Shown here piece after piece: positions 22,137 through 34,016 of a stretch of DNA of 64,000 nucleotides. The stretch is from Terfezia claveryi. Its lineage: Eukaryota; Ascomycota; Pezizomycetes; Pezizales; Pezizaceae. Within the stretch, counting starts at the first letter, position 1. Each line of letters opens with the position of its first letter. Location: assembly GCA_015179025.1 (NCBI GenBank), contig WHUX01000018.1, positions 186,001-250,000 on the forward strand. The letters run 5' to 3'. The position numbers and the translations under genes are program-made. Below the pieces are notes generated by a model. That model did no database searches, was not told where the DNA came from, and saw only the letters and a program-made list of their open reading frames with translations.

Positions 22137-23306
22137 ATGTCAGGAGCAGCTCTCCCACCACCCACCATCAGGTTCCAGACCTAGAGAAACTCCCCTATAC
22201 CCTCAGGCCTGAATGAATTGAATACCTATCATTAAGAAATCATCGACATCTTTGAGGCCATAGATCGCATTGGGGCCGAACTCGGCAACAGCCTGGCCGT
22301 GGCTGAACAAAAGCTGAGATCTGCTAATGAAGAGATCACAGTCCTCCAGACGGATCTCGACTATATGAACCTTACCTTAGCCAATGAATGGACTATAGTC
22401 CAAAACCTCAGCCACACTCTAGGGAACCTTGTAATACCAACAGCAGCCAGTAGCAATAAGATCGAAAGCATTCTGACTCCCTCCAAGTTCAATGGGGACC
22501 GGGTTCGTCTATGAGCCTGGAAGAATGCAGTCAACCTCAAGCTAAATGGGGACTCTGCTAGGTTTCCGTCGGAACAACATCGACTGGTATACGTTTTCGC
22601 CTTGCTGGAGGGGAAAGCTTATAACCAGATTCAGCTATACGTCCTTGAAATCGGGATCAAGCTCAACGATATCTCGGCCCTTTTCACTATCCTGGATAGG
22701 GCGTTCAGAGACCCCAATACCATTAGCACTCCCAGTAGGGCCCTCCGAGCCCTCAGGCAGAAAAACACTGATCTGTCCACTTATATGGCAGAATTCTTGA
22801 GACTGGCGGTGGAGGTCTGATGGAATAACCAGTCCAAACTGGAGCAATTCCAGGAAGGGCTAAATGACGAAATCCAGCAGGCCATGGTCAGCCTCTCGGA
22901 GGCCAAAACCCTTGACGAATTGATTGACCAGGCTTCTTGTGTGGAACAGCAGATATCCTGGCTCTGCAACCGCCCCCCGTTCAGGCCAGCACCCCATCTC
23001 CCACAATCCCAGCAACACCATGCTACCAAAGCAGCTCAAGCCCCTGCCCCCACCAATCAATCAGCATACCCATTGTTGGTGGCAGAAGGGCCCACCCCCA
23101 TGGATTTATCATCAGGAAGGCCTTGCCTGACACAAGAAGAGAGGGAATGTTGCCGAATGAACAGGCTGTGCATAGCATGTGGAAAAGAGAACCATTTTAT
23201 TGCGGCATATCCTCTTCGAAAAAACCACTCGATGGCTGCCTATGCTATCTCCGAATCCAGGATCGAAGAAGTAGATGAGTCGGAAAAAGCCCTGTCCTTT
23301 GTCTAG
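22137..23306 (+). pseudogene. Gypsy-C gag with four internal stops
   Basis: A single frame of about 389 codons from ATG 22137 to TAG 23304-23306. Stops: TAG and TAA in the first 30 codons, then two TGA codons (before AWKNAVNLKL and before WNNQSKLEQF) that replace Arg by C-to-T. The middle matches retrotransposon Gag (FALLEGKAYNQIQLYVLE, LFTILDRAFRDPN). The zinc knuckle reads CIACGKENHFIAAY, the last Cys replaced by Tyr, which a single G-to-A change explains. Confidence 0.8.
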
Positions 23307-23359
23307 TCACTGACACTAGCAAGGGACCTGCATTAAGTCATTTGTCTTTGTCGTCTTTC

Positions 23360-26300
23360 TTTGTTCCTGTATCTATGTCTGTTGATGAATCTTACTTGTT
23401 TGGCAAGCATTTTGTAGTACTAATAACTATTAAATTCAATGGTAAAACAGTGGTAACATGAGCTCTCATAGATTGTGGTACTTTGGGAATAGCTTTCATT
23501 GATCAGACCTTTGTCAGTAAAAATTTAATACCAACAGCCAAACTCAAGACCCCCTGCTTTCTTGATATTATTGATAGTCGTCCAATCTTTTCTGAGGCTA
23601 TCACTGATCTTGCTTGCCTGCCTAGCGCTATTGGTGACCATTCAGAGAGTCTACCAATGTTTGTGATTAAGCTCAAATACTCTATTGTTCTGGGAATTTC
23701 TTGGTTCCGAATACATGATGTCTCCATTAACTTTAGCTTTTACACCTTGACTTTCAATAGTGGGTATTGCAAGAGGCACTGTGGTACTCCACGAACTGCT
23801 ATTAAGGGGTTATGTATACTACCCTCCCGGTAGAGGACTCTGCTTAGGTAGTACACCAGACTGCATATATCAATATTGACAACCCTCCTGCTTCTATTCC
23901 TGTTCCCCTTGTTTTCCCAATATTCCCCGCTTCCCCAAAACCCCTAAGTATTAGCTTTATTGGTGCAGGGGCTTTCACTTACCTCACCAGGAGGTACAAG
24001 CTAAAGGCACATGCCCTCTCTATACATGATATAAACCTAGAAATCAACAAGACAAGGTATAAAGAAGAATAGAAGTCTATGGTCCCAGATGAATACTATG
24101 AGTTTATTGACCTATTCTCGGAAAAGGCTATGGAAAAGCTTGCCCCCCACCGACTATATAACTATACAATCCTGCTGATTGAAGGAAAAACTCCCCCTTA
24201 TAGCCCTCTCTATGGAATGTCCCAAGCGGAATTGGAGGCCCTAAAGAAGTACCTGGAGGAAAACCTCAACAAGAGCTTCATTCGCCATAGCTCTTCTCCA
24301 GTAGGTGCTCCTATACTATTTGTGAAAATATGGCTCTTCTTCAGTAGGTGCTCCTATGCTATTTGTGAAAAAATCGGATGGCTCTCTTCGGTTGTGTATG
24401 TACTATCATGGCTTGAACAAGATAACGGTCAAGAACAGATATCTCCTATCTCTGATCCAGGAAATATTAGTCAGGCTCTCTAAGGCAAAATAGTTCACTA
24501 AACTGGATTTGAGGGGAGCCTATAACCTGGTCTGAATAGCTGAAGGTGAAGAGTGGAAAACAGCCTTCTACACCTAGTACAGCCACTTCAAGTACAACGT
24601 CATGCCCTTCAGATTAACCAATGCCCCAGCCTTCTTTCAATACTTTATTAATGACACCCTATGAGACTTCCTGAATGTATTCTGTATGGCTTACTTAGAC
24701 AATATCCTAATCTATTCGGATACTCTAGCAAAGCACAAAATCCATGTCTGATAAGTCTTAGAAAAGCTGGAACAAGCAGAGTTGTACTTAAAGCCTGAGA
24801 AATATGAATTCCACATCCAAGAGGTGAAGTATCTAGGCTTGATAATCACAATGGAAAGTATCAGAATAGATGCTGTAAAGGTCGCAGCAATCCTGGAATG
24901 GGAAATCCCTGCCAATCTCAAGGATGTGCAGGCTTTCCTGAGTTTTGCTAACTTCTATCGCCGGTTCATTCTGGGATATTCAAAGATCGTGGCACCATTG
25001 ACAGCATTAACTAAGACCAAGGGCATTGAAAGAGGCCAATGCTTTCAGTGGAGTCCAGAAGCCTAGTCTGCCTTCGAGAAGCTCAAGGAAGCCTTCTGCT
25101 CAGCCCCGATCCTTGCCCACTTCGACCCTGACAGTGAGTGTATCGTAGAAACGGATGCCTCCGATTATGTGTCTGCTGGAATCTTGTCCCAGTATGTCAA
25201 TGGTATTCTCCACTTAGTGCCCTATTTCACCAAAAAGCACTCCCTGATAGAGTGTAATTATGAAATCTATGATAAGGAGTTAATAGCTATTATGTAAGTA
25301 TTTGAGGAATGGAGGCCCCACCTGGAATCAGCAAAGAGAATCATAGAGGTTCTCTCAGATTACAAGAACCTGAAGTACTTCACAACTACCAAATTACTAA
25401 ACCACTGACAGGCTAGGTAGTCGGAATTCCTCTCTCAGTTTAACTTTAAGATCAGATACCACCTCGGGAAGGCTGGTGGCAAGCCTGATGCATTGACCAG
25501 GAGATCAGGAGACCTCCCTAAAGGAGGGGATAAAAGGCTGAAATACCAGAATCAGGTAGTACTGAAGCCAGAAAATCTCAATTTGGCAGCCAATAGTCTA
25601 GCTAATACTGATACTGTTGCTGACGCCAGAGCTAGTCTCTAGCAACAGGTACGACAAGCATATGAGGAGGACCCCCTAGCTAAAGACATCATTACCACAT
25701 TGGAATCTGGACAATGTCATCAGATCAAGATTTCCCTAGCCAAATACACTACTCAGGATAGCCTTTTCTACCACTTGGACCACCTCTACGTACCTGCAGA
25801 CAATGAGCTATGCCTGCAATAGATTATAGAATACTATAACATACTAGCAGCAGGTCACCCTAAAGTAGCTAAGACGTTAGAGTTACTGTCCAGGCAATAT
25901 ATGTGGATTGACTAATGGAAAGAAGTGGAGCAGTACATATAGAATTACCATGTCTGCAAGCATGCCAAACCTACCCACCACGCTCCTTATGGTACCCTGA
26001 AGCCCCTGGAAGTCCCAGAACAACCCTGGCAACACCTGACTATGAACTTCATCACCGGATTGCCAGAAAACTCAGGATTCAATGCTATCTTGATAGTAGT
26101 AGATCAGTTAACAAAAATAAGGTATGTGATACCCTGTTAAGATACCTGCTCAGCCCCCGAATTGGCATCCCTTTACCTAGATAATATCTTCTATTACTAT
26201 AACCTCCCAGCATCGATTGTCTCAGACCGTGGCCCTTAGTTCGTCGCCGACTTCTGGAAAACATTCTATAAGCTATTAGGTATTAAAGTACACCTGTCTA

Positions 26301-27100
26301 CAGCATACTACTCTCAGACTAATGGCCAGTTAGAACATATAAATGCCATCATAAAGCAATATCTAAGGGTGTACATTAATTACCAGTAGAATAACTGGGT
26401 TTTATTGCTGGCTACCTGCCAATTCTCTACCAACAACTACTTCTCTAAGACCCTGAAGACCTCCCCATTCCTGGCCAATTATGGCTAGCACCCTCAATTC
26501 ATAGACTCTTTGGCACCTCTACATAAGGCTAGGGAGAATGCCCCAGCTAAGGAGTTCACTATGCAGATTTCTAAACTTCACTCTACCCTGAAAACTGAGC
26601 TGGGATATGTGTAAGCCAGGCAAGCTGAATATGCCAATGGATCATAGTTGCCAGCCTCGAAGTATCAGCCAGGAAATAAGGTGTGGGTCTCCAACTGGCA
26701 CTTCCGGATAGAACGGCTATCTCACAAGCTCGACTACAAGTTCCTAGGTCTATTCTAGGTGTTGGCTGCTATAAGCACTTATGCCTACTGGTTGAAGTTC
26801 CCTAAGGACATCAAATACCATCCAGTTGTCCACATATCGGAAGTTGAGCCTGCAGCAGATAATCTCCTCTTAGGATAGAAGCATTCCCCCCTTCCTCTCA
26901 TGGTGGTTAAGGGTAAGAAGGAGTGGAAGATCGAAGAGGTATTGGATTCAAGGAAAAGGTACGGTTATCTGCAATACAAGGTTAAATGGTTAAAGGATGA
27001 GGAGGCTACTTGGCAACCCATAGAGGACTTGAAGAATGTGTAAGATTTAGTTGCCCTGTTCTACCAGCAATACTTAAAGAAGCTTCACCCAATGGAATAA
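23360..27100 (+). pseudogene. Gypsy-C pol (broken)
   Basis: Protease part around 23440-23720 (ALIDCGT with IVLGISWF downstream); RT from about 24079 ([30 protein letters not shown]) to MAYLDNILIYSD near 24690, where the second catalytic Asp of YLDD is Asn (GAT to AAT); RNase [18 protein letters not shown] near 25150; integrase 25880-26900; chromodomain YKVKWLKDEEATWQPIEDLK near 26980-27040. Stop TAA 27098-27100. A 43-bp direct duplication at about 24290-24375 shifts the frame. Confidence 0.8.
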
Positions 27101-27279
27101 TGTTGTGCCTTTTGAGAGTCATATAGTGGGGCCCATCAGACTCTCGTCCTTCTCGTTCTTCTTGTTGTTTAGAGCTGGAATCCTTGTTGTTACCTTTGTT
27201 GTTGTTTCCTATGTTGATTTTATTGGTTGTTGTGCCTAAGCCTACTAGTCACTAAAGCTCCAGCCTAAAGGGGGGATAG

Positions 27280-27850
27280 TGTCACAACTGTGTTCTTAGT
27301 CTTGATTTGATACTAGAATAGGCTTGTTTGGGTGTCGTACTGTTTTGATACTCAAACAAGCTTATTTGGGTATCATTGATGGGTGATTGTTATCTTAGCT
27401 TTCGAGATAGGAATCTTGGAAAGCTTATTCCTTCCACAGCCTTGGCCTGGAATTATATATATATATTTTCACTTCTTAACCCTCTCGTTGGATCCCTATC
27501 TAACATCTTATATCCTAATATAGACCTTGCCTCTCTTCACGAAGGTGTACTCCCTTGTATACTCCCCTCATCTTGCCTCATCTCGTAAACAACTCTATAG
27601 CACAGCTGCCTCCCTTGACACATGTGACAACTGCCTCCGCATGTCTTATGTTCCTTGCCCTCTGCCTCTCTTGCCTCTTGCCCTTATACCTTATCTTAGC
27701 CTTCTCCTAGTCATACATATAGTATTCTTACATGTGTCTTATCTTAACCTTTCCCCAAATCATATGCATAGTGCTCCTACATATGTGATTCCCTCTTGCC
27801 ACTACCCCGGCATACCTCTTGGTAGCCTTGTCTCTAGAGCCATTATTACA
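27280..27850 (+). repeat. Gypsy-C 3' LTR
   Basis: 571 bp, after the polypurine tract AAAGGGGGGATAG; TGTCACAACTG to CCATTATTACA. It is longer than the 5' LTR because a ~40-bp piece with GATACT..AACAAGCTT..TTTGGGT is present twice near the start. Confidence 0.88.
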
Positions 27851-27855
27851 AAGGT

Positions 27856-28304
27856 AGTTATCTCTAGTAAATTAAAGTACTATTGATTAGACTCCTTACA
27901 CTCTAACTGCAACCTATATTAAGCATTTGTCCTTAAGACTGGTAGTCCCTAAAGCTACCTATCTAGTAGGAATGATCACTATTACAGATAAGTTAGTGGA
28001 TTCCAGAAACTGATTTAGTGGGAATGATCATTATAGTAGAAGTGGATTAGACTCCCTATACCTAAACCATCATGGTAGCCTATATTGCGTATTTATCCAG
28101 TGAAGACTCAGGAGTAGTTTCAAAGGCCGATTTAATAGAAATGATCACTATTGCATATAAGTTAGTAAAGTCATTAGAAAAAAAAGCGAATTTAGAAAAT
28201 TTGAAACAAGTGTCTATCTATACTGAAAATAAAATAATAGAAGAGACTCAATATACTAATACCAAATCTCCAACTAATTACAAACTGAAACATTCATCTA
28301 AATA
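27856..28304 (+). repeat. Second and third copies of the ~190-bp repeat
   Basis: Copies begin near 27858 (ATCTCTAGTAAATT) and near 28035 (GTGGATTAGACTCC). They continue the array split by Gypsy-C. The third copy keeps the longest open frame (28072-28305, 77 codons, Lys/Glu-rich end), function unknown. Confidence 0.45.
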
Positions 28305-28305
28305 A

Positions 28306-31120
28306 AACTAAAACTATATTTTAATTTAAGCCTTTAAATGCTAGGTACATATATATAGATCTACCTCACATCTTTACCTATCAGGTTGAAAAAATTTTGG
28401 TTCTCTACTATTCCCAAATGCAACCTAGGGTTTCCCTAAGCTAGTTACAAGCCTAGATAAATACAGAATAGGGAACTGAAAGGATTAGACCAGAACATAT
28501 ATATAATACATACATGCATATGAGAAGACTTGGTAAGAAATAGCTACCACTAATATCTAACCTATAAAGAAGCTAATTTTCAATTGGCAGTAATAGCTCT
28601 ATACTTTATAGCCAGAGTAATTGATAGCAAAACAATGACAGCAATATCAACTAAGTTTAGAGGGAATCCAATTTGAGACTAATGTTTACCCTATTGTAGC
28701 TGTATTGCTTTGTGAAAGGTGGCATGGCTAGACAAGTCCACCCATTCTGGCCATCGTAGAGTCTAATTATCAATTCATATTATTAATATAGCCTCGTGCC
28801 ATCATGGAGGAGTCTAGGTCTCGGGAAAAAAATTACATTGAGAATAGGAACCAGACTAGACTAAGGAAGAGCTTGTCGGACAACAGGCATTTGATATTGA
28901 TCTTTTCAGAATCATTTTAATCATTACATATAATATTGCTATAATAGTATCGCTAGATAATACGGCCTTATAAGAGGGTGCATTTTGTCTTTGATTATAG
29001 TTATTTCAATCTACAGGTGTGGGAGCACATGCAGCTGGCCGGCTTGCTTGACCTTGACTCAAGGTATCGACAAACAAACTGCTTCATAGCCCAATATGGC
29101 AAACGCGGCGTCGCATAGGTATTGTACATACCTACATATATCTTAGCTTCCGCAAAAATCCCGAACAGGTATGTGCTGGCCATCTTGGTGGTAGGTACTT
29201 AAGGTATTGAGCGACCTGGTATATAGTACCTCCGACCTAATCCGAGTGAATGTAAATCCACTTACTTCGCTAGGACTTGGAATGCTCTCTTCGACAATTG
29301 CATGTTCTACCCATGCTTCCTTTTCCATCAAGTCAGAGAACTCGTATGTTAGGCGCAATGTGTACATTACTATCTACACCTGCTTGTGTAGTTTGTCCTA
29401 TGAAAAGTAAACAAGCTAGGCGAGGTGGATTTGGCAAAAGGACTATTACTGCCAATATGTCTTATATTCAGCTGCCTCCTTCGAAAATGATCTCATCCTG
29501 CTCACAAATTGTTGTGGATAGTACGATCCTACAAAGTCAAACAGGCCAACAATTGTCTTGGTAGTTTTTAGTTTGAATTTCCTTTTGTTTTTTCCCTCGA
29601 TAGTACATCAACAGACAACGCTGAGCGATCGATCTTGACACCCAAATATTTTTTTATAATTATAAAGAGAGGAAAAACGAAAAAAAAAAAGGAACACCTG
29701 TTTCCACGTATTTTTAGGTTATATTATATATATATCGATCAGAATAACAATATACAATTTTCTTTTCGAAGCCATTATTCAGTGTGTTGCGTATCTTGTG
29801 CCGGCACACACGAATCATGAGACAACTAGGTAATATAATCGACATACAATTAGAGAAAATATACTAATTTATCCTGAAGCAACTAACTATTAATAACTGC
29901 CAATGAGAACGAGTTGAAGCTCATTACTTTGAGCTCCCAAAATCTAGTTTCTTTTTTTATACAGATTACTCGTAAGCGGTCCCATGTGGGGTGCACAGGC
30001 AAGTGAATCTGCCAGTCCTGCATTCTCAGGTTTCGGTTACAAAGGCGAATGGTACTTTGTCGCATCTGCCTAACATTCCCTCTGTATTAGCTTTCCTCTA
30101 GGCCTGTCCGTTCCCGCTCAAGCCATCATTTGGTGTAGGTAGCTGAAATATGACTCGATGGTATCCAGCAATTCCCCGTCTCCCTCCTTGCCCCAGTTTG
30201 GTTCATATAACTCTTCTTTTAGAGCCATCTCGGTAAAGCCAGCTCCCTGTTGTTATCTTCTATTTCTATACAAAGTTGTGAGGCAATAAAATGTAGAAGT
30301 ACTCCGTAGTAGTGCATCCCCTCACCACTCAGGTTCACAAAGAAAATTTGCTAATACCTAATTCCGGGGATTTAGCTGTTCATCAGCTGAATCGCATATA
30401 TCTTGAAACTGCAACAACATGAGGACTAGCACCCCGAAGAGAATCATCACTGGTATCCAAAGCACTCACAGGTTCCTTTCGCTACTAGATGAACTCCCCA
30501 CTAAAAACATCCTATAACCTACCTTCTGCGAGGCAATCTACCTATCAATAACCACTCGTCATTCGTCCTCTCCTAATATAATTCCTTCCACTGGTACTGG
30601 CTAATGTACCATGCCGGGATTATGTAGCCACTGGGTTTCGCCATGCTCCGTATGGCACCCTAGGGGCCTCGGGGCATCCTAATCACAGTTCCATGGCTCT
30701 CGCCGGCACGGGAACCTCGTACCGACAGTGAGAGCGAGATCTTTCACTCCACCTCGACCAGGACCATGACAACCTACCGCTGAAGTGCTGCATATAAAGT
30801 TCAAAAATACCATGGGGATGAAGGCCGGGGCTTCAAGGACTGTGTATAGTTGGAATAAGCAAACTGGGATAAGTATTGAGGGGTTGCAATTGAGTTCTTC
30901 GGTGGGAAAACTGACTACCACTACATTGCAGATCACCCAAATCAACTCTCTGTCTGAGTGAAAGAATCAGAGTGCTGGTTATGTGGCGTCCGAATGTCAG
31001 CTGTTCTGGACCTAGCCATTCCCATTCTGATTCTTTGCACTCGATGTATTTTTGATGATCATCACTATCGCATCCTGCTACCACGCTCACTGTTTTTGAC
31101 GCTGCTACCCACTATTGGAT
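28306..31120. other. Gene-poor stretch
   Basis: No gene that I can support. A possible weak tiny-insertion core AACCAGACTA lies at 28849-28858 with only rough flanking repeats. Minus-strand open frames at 29001-29367 and 30679-31090 have neither splice-supported continuation nor known motifs. 29640-29760 is A/T-rich low complexity. Confidence 0.4.
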
Positions 31121-31765
31121 TACACTAAACTCGCGTTATAAGAAACCCACGATATAAGAAACCTCGCGATATATTCTGCGGTCCCGACAGAATTTGTATG
31201 GGGAAATAAGAAACTCGGGTTATTGGCAAGTTTCTTAATTTAGATACCTATTTCACTTTAGATTCTGATTCTGATCGGGAAGGTATATAAGATGTACCTA
31301 TTATTTCCTATCAAGCTGCAGTTAGAGGTTTTGCAGCCCTAGGTCTCTTTCGTCTTCAATATCCTCATGTCAATTCACAGCGAGGAGAGAAGGTGGAGGC
31401 TGTTCTGTATCGAGAAAAGCGGGATCTTGAGATTCTACAATGCATGGTTCGAGGGGCAGACCATCAGTGCTGTCACCGGTTTTTTTAAGCCTCTCTCGGA
31501 CATTTCCTAGTTTTGGTATGTATCCCGTGTTATAAGAAAACTCGCGAGTTCATTAGTTAATATGGGACGCCCATAATAAACTTAATTAAAAGTTTCAACT
31601 TTAGTCCAAGTTTAGGTCTAAGTCGCGAGTTTTCGGCCAAGTTAGACCTGCTAAGGCTTAGAGGTGAAACCTTTGAACAGAAGTGAAACCTTTCAAGCAA
31701 GTTGAGACAAAAAGGCTATGGAGAATAAGTAGTTTGAGACTTTGGGGAGGCCTTAGCTATATCCC

Positions 31766-31857
31766 GAGACCCTATTGAGGTTTCCTTCTCTATAGAGACC
31801 CTATCAAGGTTTCCTTCTCTGCAGAGACCCTATTAAGGTTTCATTTTCTGTAGAGAT
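31766..31857. repeat. 29-bp tandem repeat, three copies
   Basis: Units start at 31766, 31795 and 31824 with GAGACCCTAT and AAGGTTTCCTTCTCT; a truncated fourth starts at 31853. Lies inside the pogo-like element. Confidence 0.85.
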
Positions 31858-32159
31858 CAAGGCGAGGTCTCCTACCGCCTCTACTAGCTCTCATTGTAAG
31901 AGGTTGTTTATTGTTATCTGTCGTTGTTATCCATCTCGTTATCTTTTATTTTCGTCGGGAAGTTTATTTCGCTGTCGGCCTTGGCTTTCCGAGGCCTCCT
32001 GTATATATACCTTGATCTCTCGCACTCTAGCGTACAGCACTTGGTACTATCATGAAGTCAGCCTAAGTTCACCCCGTGATCTTGACTAATCTCACTTGTA
32101 CCAATCTAGTCTGTAGTACCGATCATGTCACGGCTAGTCTCGTGCCGTCCTTGATTCAA

Positions 32160-32345
32160 ATTTGCATCAGACATATATTTTGCTTCTATTGGAGTCTTTT
32201 GCTAGGTTTCCGTTAGTCTGGTTGCATGGGTTTCCGTAGGGTTAAATTTAAATTCGTAGAGACATTTATTTGGCTTCTATTCGAGTCCTTTGCCAGGTTT
32301 CCGTGGAGTGAATTTACATGAGATTTTGCATTGGCTTCTGTCACG
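32160..32345. repeat. ~97-bp tandem repeat, one copy carrying a tiny insertion
   Basis: Two similar units: TTGCTTCTATTGGAGTC...AGGTTTCCGT (from about 32180) and TGGCTTCTATTCGAGTC...AGGTTTCCGT (from about 32270), with a partial third. Unit 1 has 24 extra bases relative to unit 2 (see 32205-32237). Confidence 0.75.
32205..32237. repeat. Tiny insertion 1: 15-bp core in 9-bp direct repeats
   Basis: GGTTTCCGT (32205-32213), core TAGTCTGGTTGCATG (32214-32228), GGTTTCCGT (32229-32237). The neighbouring repeat unit has a single GGTTTCCGT at 32296-32304, which serves as an empty site. Confidence 0.75.
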
Positions 32346-32589
32346 AGCCCTAGTAGTGACTTCACTAGTAAGACCTATGTAAAGTTTCCATAGGACGAGA
32401 CCATAATATGCGAAACCTAAAAAAAGTTTTGTTCGAAACTTCAAAAGGTTTATCTGAGAGCTCTAAAAGTTTCCCAGGAAACCTTTGGTGGTTTCCCATA
32501 CAATTGTTGATGCGAAACCTCTTTTGGTCTCACTCTTGAGACCTGACCAAATGAACCACAGTGAGTTGCGTGTAACGCGAGTTCACTGT

Positions 32590-33558
32590 ATGCCAAAAGG
32601 CTAAGTTGGCCATATAAGTTCCTCCAGAAATATCCTTATGCACAGAGGTCTCCATAACGCATACCTCCCCCCAGAGAGGCCTCTCATTATTGACAGTCCA
32701 TCCGACAGCATTTTGATATGGTGAAGATGTTATGTATTTTAAGGACCTATGTAGAACGTTATAACCAGACGACAGAGGAGCAATCGCCTATCAGTCCTAA
32801 TCTTGGTGGATTACCTGATAAGGTTTGACCAGACTAGATTAGGATTACCGGTAGTCCCAGAGCACTGCTCCGGTTTATGTCAGCACCTTGTATCTGTACT
32901 CCATCCAGAAGTATCTAGATATACATAAAGAAATCTACAACACCAGGGATGGCACTAAGAGCTGCCCGCACTGATAATTATTGTTGGTAATATTTTATTA
33001 TTGAGTACAGTTCATGTTTTTCCGCACTGATGTATGTATTTCATCTTCCATTTTTTTATTTTCTTTAAATACTCATTACTATTTTGGTACCCTCACTAAA
33101 TTACTACATTTGGTTATCGCATTCCCGGGGAAGACAACTCAAGATCTGTCCTCCCGAGGATTGCATTCCCGGGAAGGACAGAACACCAATAAAGCTCTGG
33201 GGGGGCCAATAGTCACCCTGAACCACTCGTCCTCATTCACAATCTGCGAGACAGCTCTAGAGGCTTAGACAACACTCAAAGCACACTCCGATGTAACCAC
33301 TTCCAGGGTTGCTAGCTAGCAATATCCAAATCAAACAAGATGGCATCAACATTGTGGTAGTGGTAGGTGGTCGGGTGATTCTGGTGAGAGGCTATGCGGG
33401 TTAAGAACGAAACCGTTTTTGGTCGCGCGTTGGTCCCATCATAATTAACCTCAGATTCCTGGGTGAATACTCACCTGACCTTGCTTGCGTGCTTTGTAAT
33501 TTTCGATCCATCAACCAGATTCCTCCCCTTCCTTTCTTGATTTCTTCCTCATCCCTAT
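32590..33558. other. Stretch without recognised gene
   Basis: Apart from the weak tiny insertion at 32817-32845, I see no gene, RNA or mobile element. A short inverted pair CCTAATCT/AGATTAGG lies around 32797-32843. Confidence 0.35.
32817..32845. repeat. Tiny insertion 2 (weaker), opposite orientation
   Basis: GATAAGGTT (32817-32825), core TGACCAGACTA (32826-32836), GATTAGGAT (32837-32845). The flanks match at 7 of 9 positions. Confidence 0.4.
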
Positions 33559-34016
33559 TCACACTCTCCCGCAGCTCTTTGCCCTGTTTGAGATTTTTTT
33601 CCCTCTCAATCCGGATTCCTTCCCTCTCTTTGCAGATTCCTTCCTTCTCTTCCAGATCCCACCCTCATCCCTCTCCACACTCTTCCATAGCTCTTCCTTA
33701 CCTCTAGTTAATGTCCTCTTCTCCGTTTTTATCCATTCCCGCTGTCTTGTAACTACCCCCGTTGCCAATTCAATTTGATTCTTCCATTCCGCTGCTCGCC
33801 TCCTTGCCGCTACCAGCACCTCCGTCAAACTCTTGTTCTCAAGCTTGGTTCATTGCCACGAGGTTGTTCAATGGGAGGCAGAGGGGGGGAAGGCCGCAGA
33901 GGACTGACATGGACTGGTGGAGTGGTTGATGCAGTGGAAGGGGGTGTAGTGGGGGGGGGATCAGCTTGGGCCCAGTAGGAAAAAAGGCTGAGCACCAAAG
34001 TATATGGTAAAACCAC
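33559..34016 (-). CDS. Possible small gene, low support
   Basis: Two adjoining minus-strand open frames. One (33825-34016) starts MVLPYTLVLSLFSYWAQA, shaped like a signal peptide, followed by a Pro/Thr/Ser-rich stretch. The other (up to about 33840 down to 33559) is a highly charged coiled coil (LVAARRRAAEWKNQIELA). They are in different frames and would need an intron; the coding strand is also a purine-rich low-complexity strand, which can create false frames. Unrecognised, and it may not be a gene. Confidence 0.25.

Larger units (their letters stand above)
21568..27850 (+). mobile_element. Gypsy-C: chromodomain Gypsy retrotransposon, broken
   Basis: Complete 6283-bp insertion with a perfect target-site duplication AAGGT (21563-21567 and 27851-27855). 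Same family as Gypsy-A and the solo LTR (TGTYACAAC start, same pol). Gag keeps one frame with four stops; Pol has stops, a frame change and a 43-bp duplication in RT. Damage is lighter than in Gypsy-A. Confidence 0.93.
31123..32588. mobile_element. Pogo/Tigger-like TIR element, non-autonomous
   Basis: 1466 bp bounded by inverted ends: left CACTAAACTCGCGTTATAAG, right (reverse complement) CAGTGAACTCGCGTTACACG, each next to TA (31121-31122 and 32589-32590), the Tc1/mariner/pogo target. The left end repeats its motif internally (TATAAGAAACC twice). No transposase remains apart from a possible tail (YQAAVRGFAALGLFRLQYPH at about 31300-31360). The interior is filled with tandem repeats listed separately. 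Confidence 0.65.
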
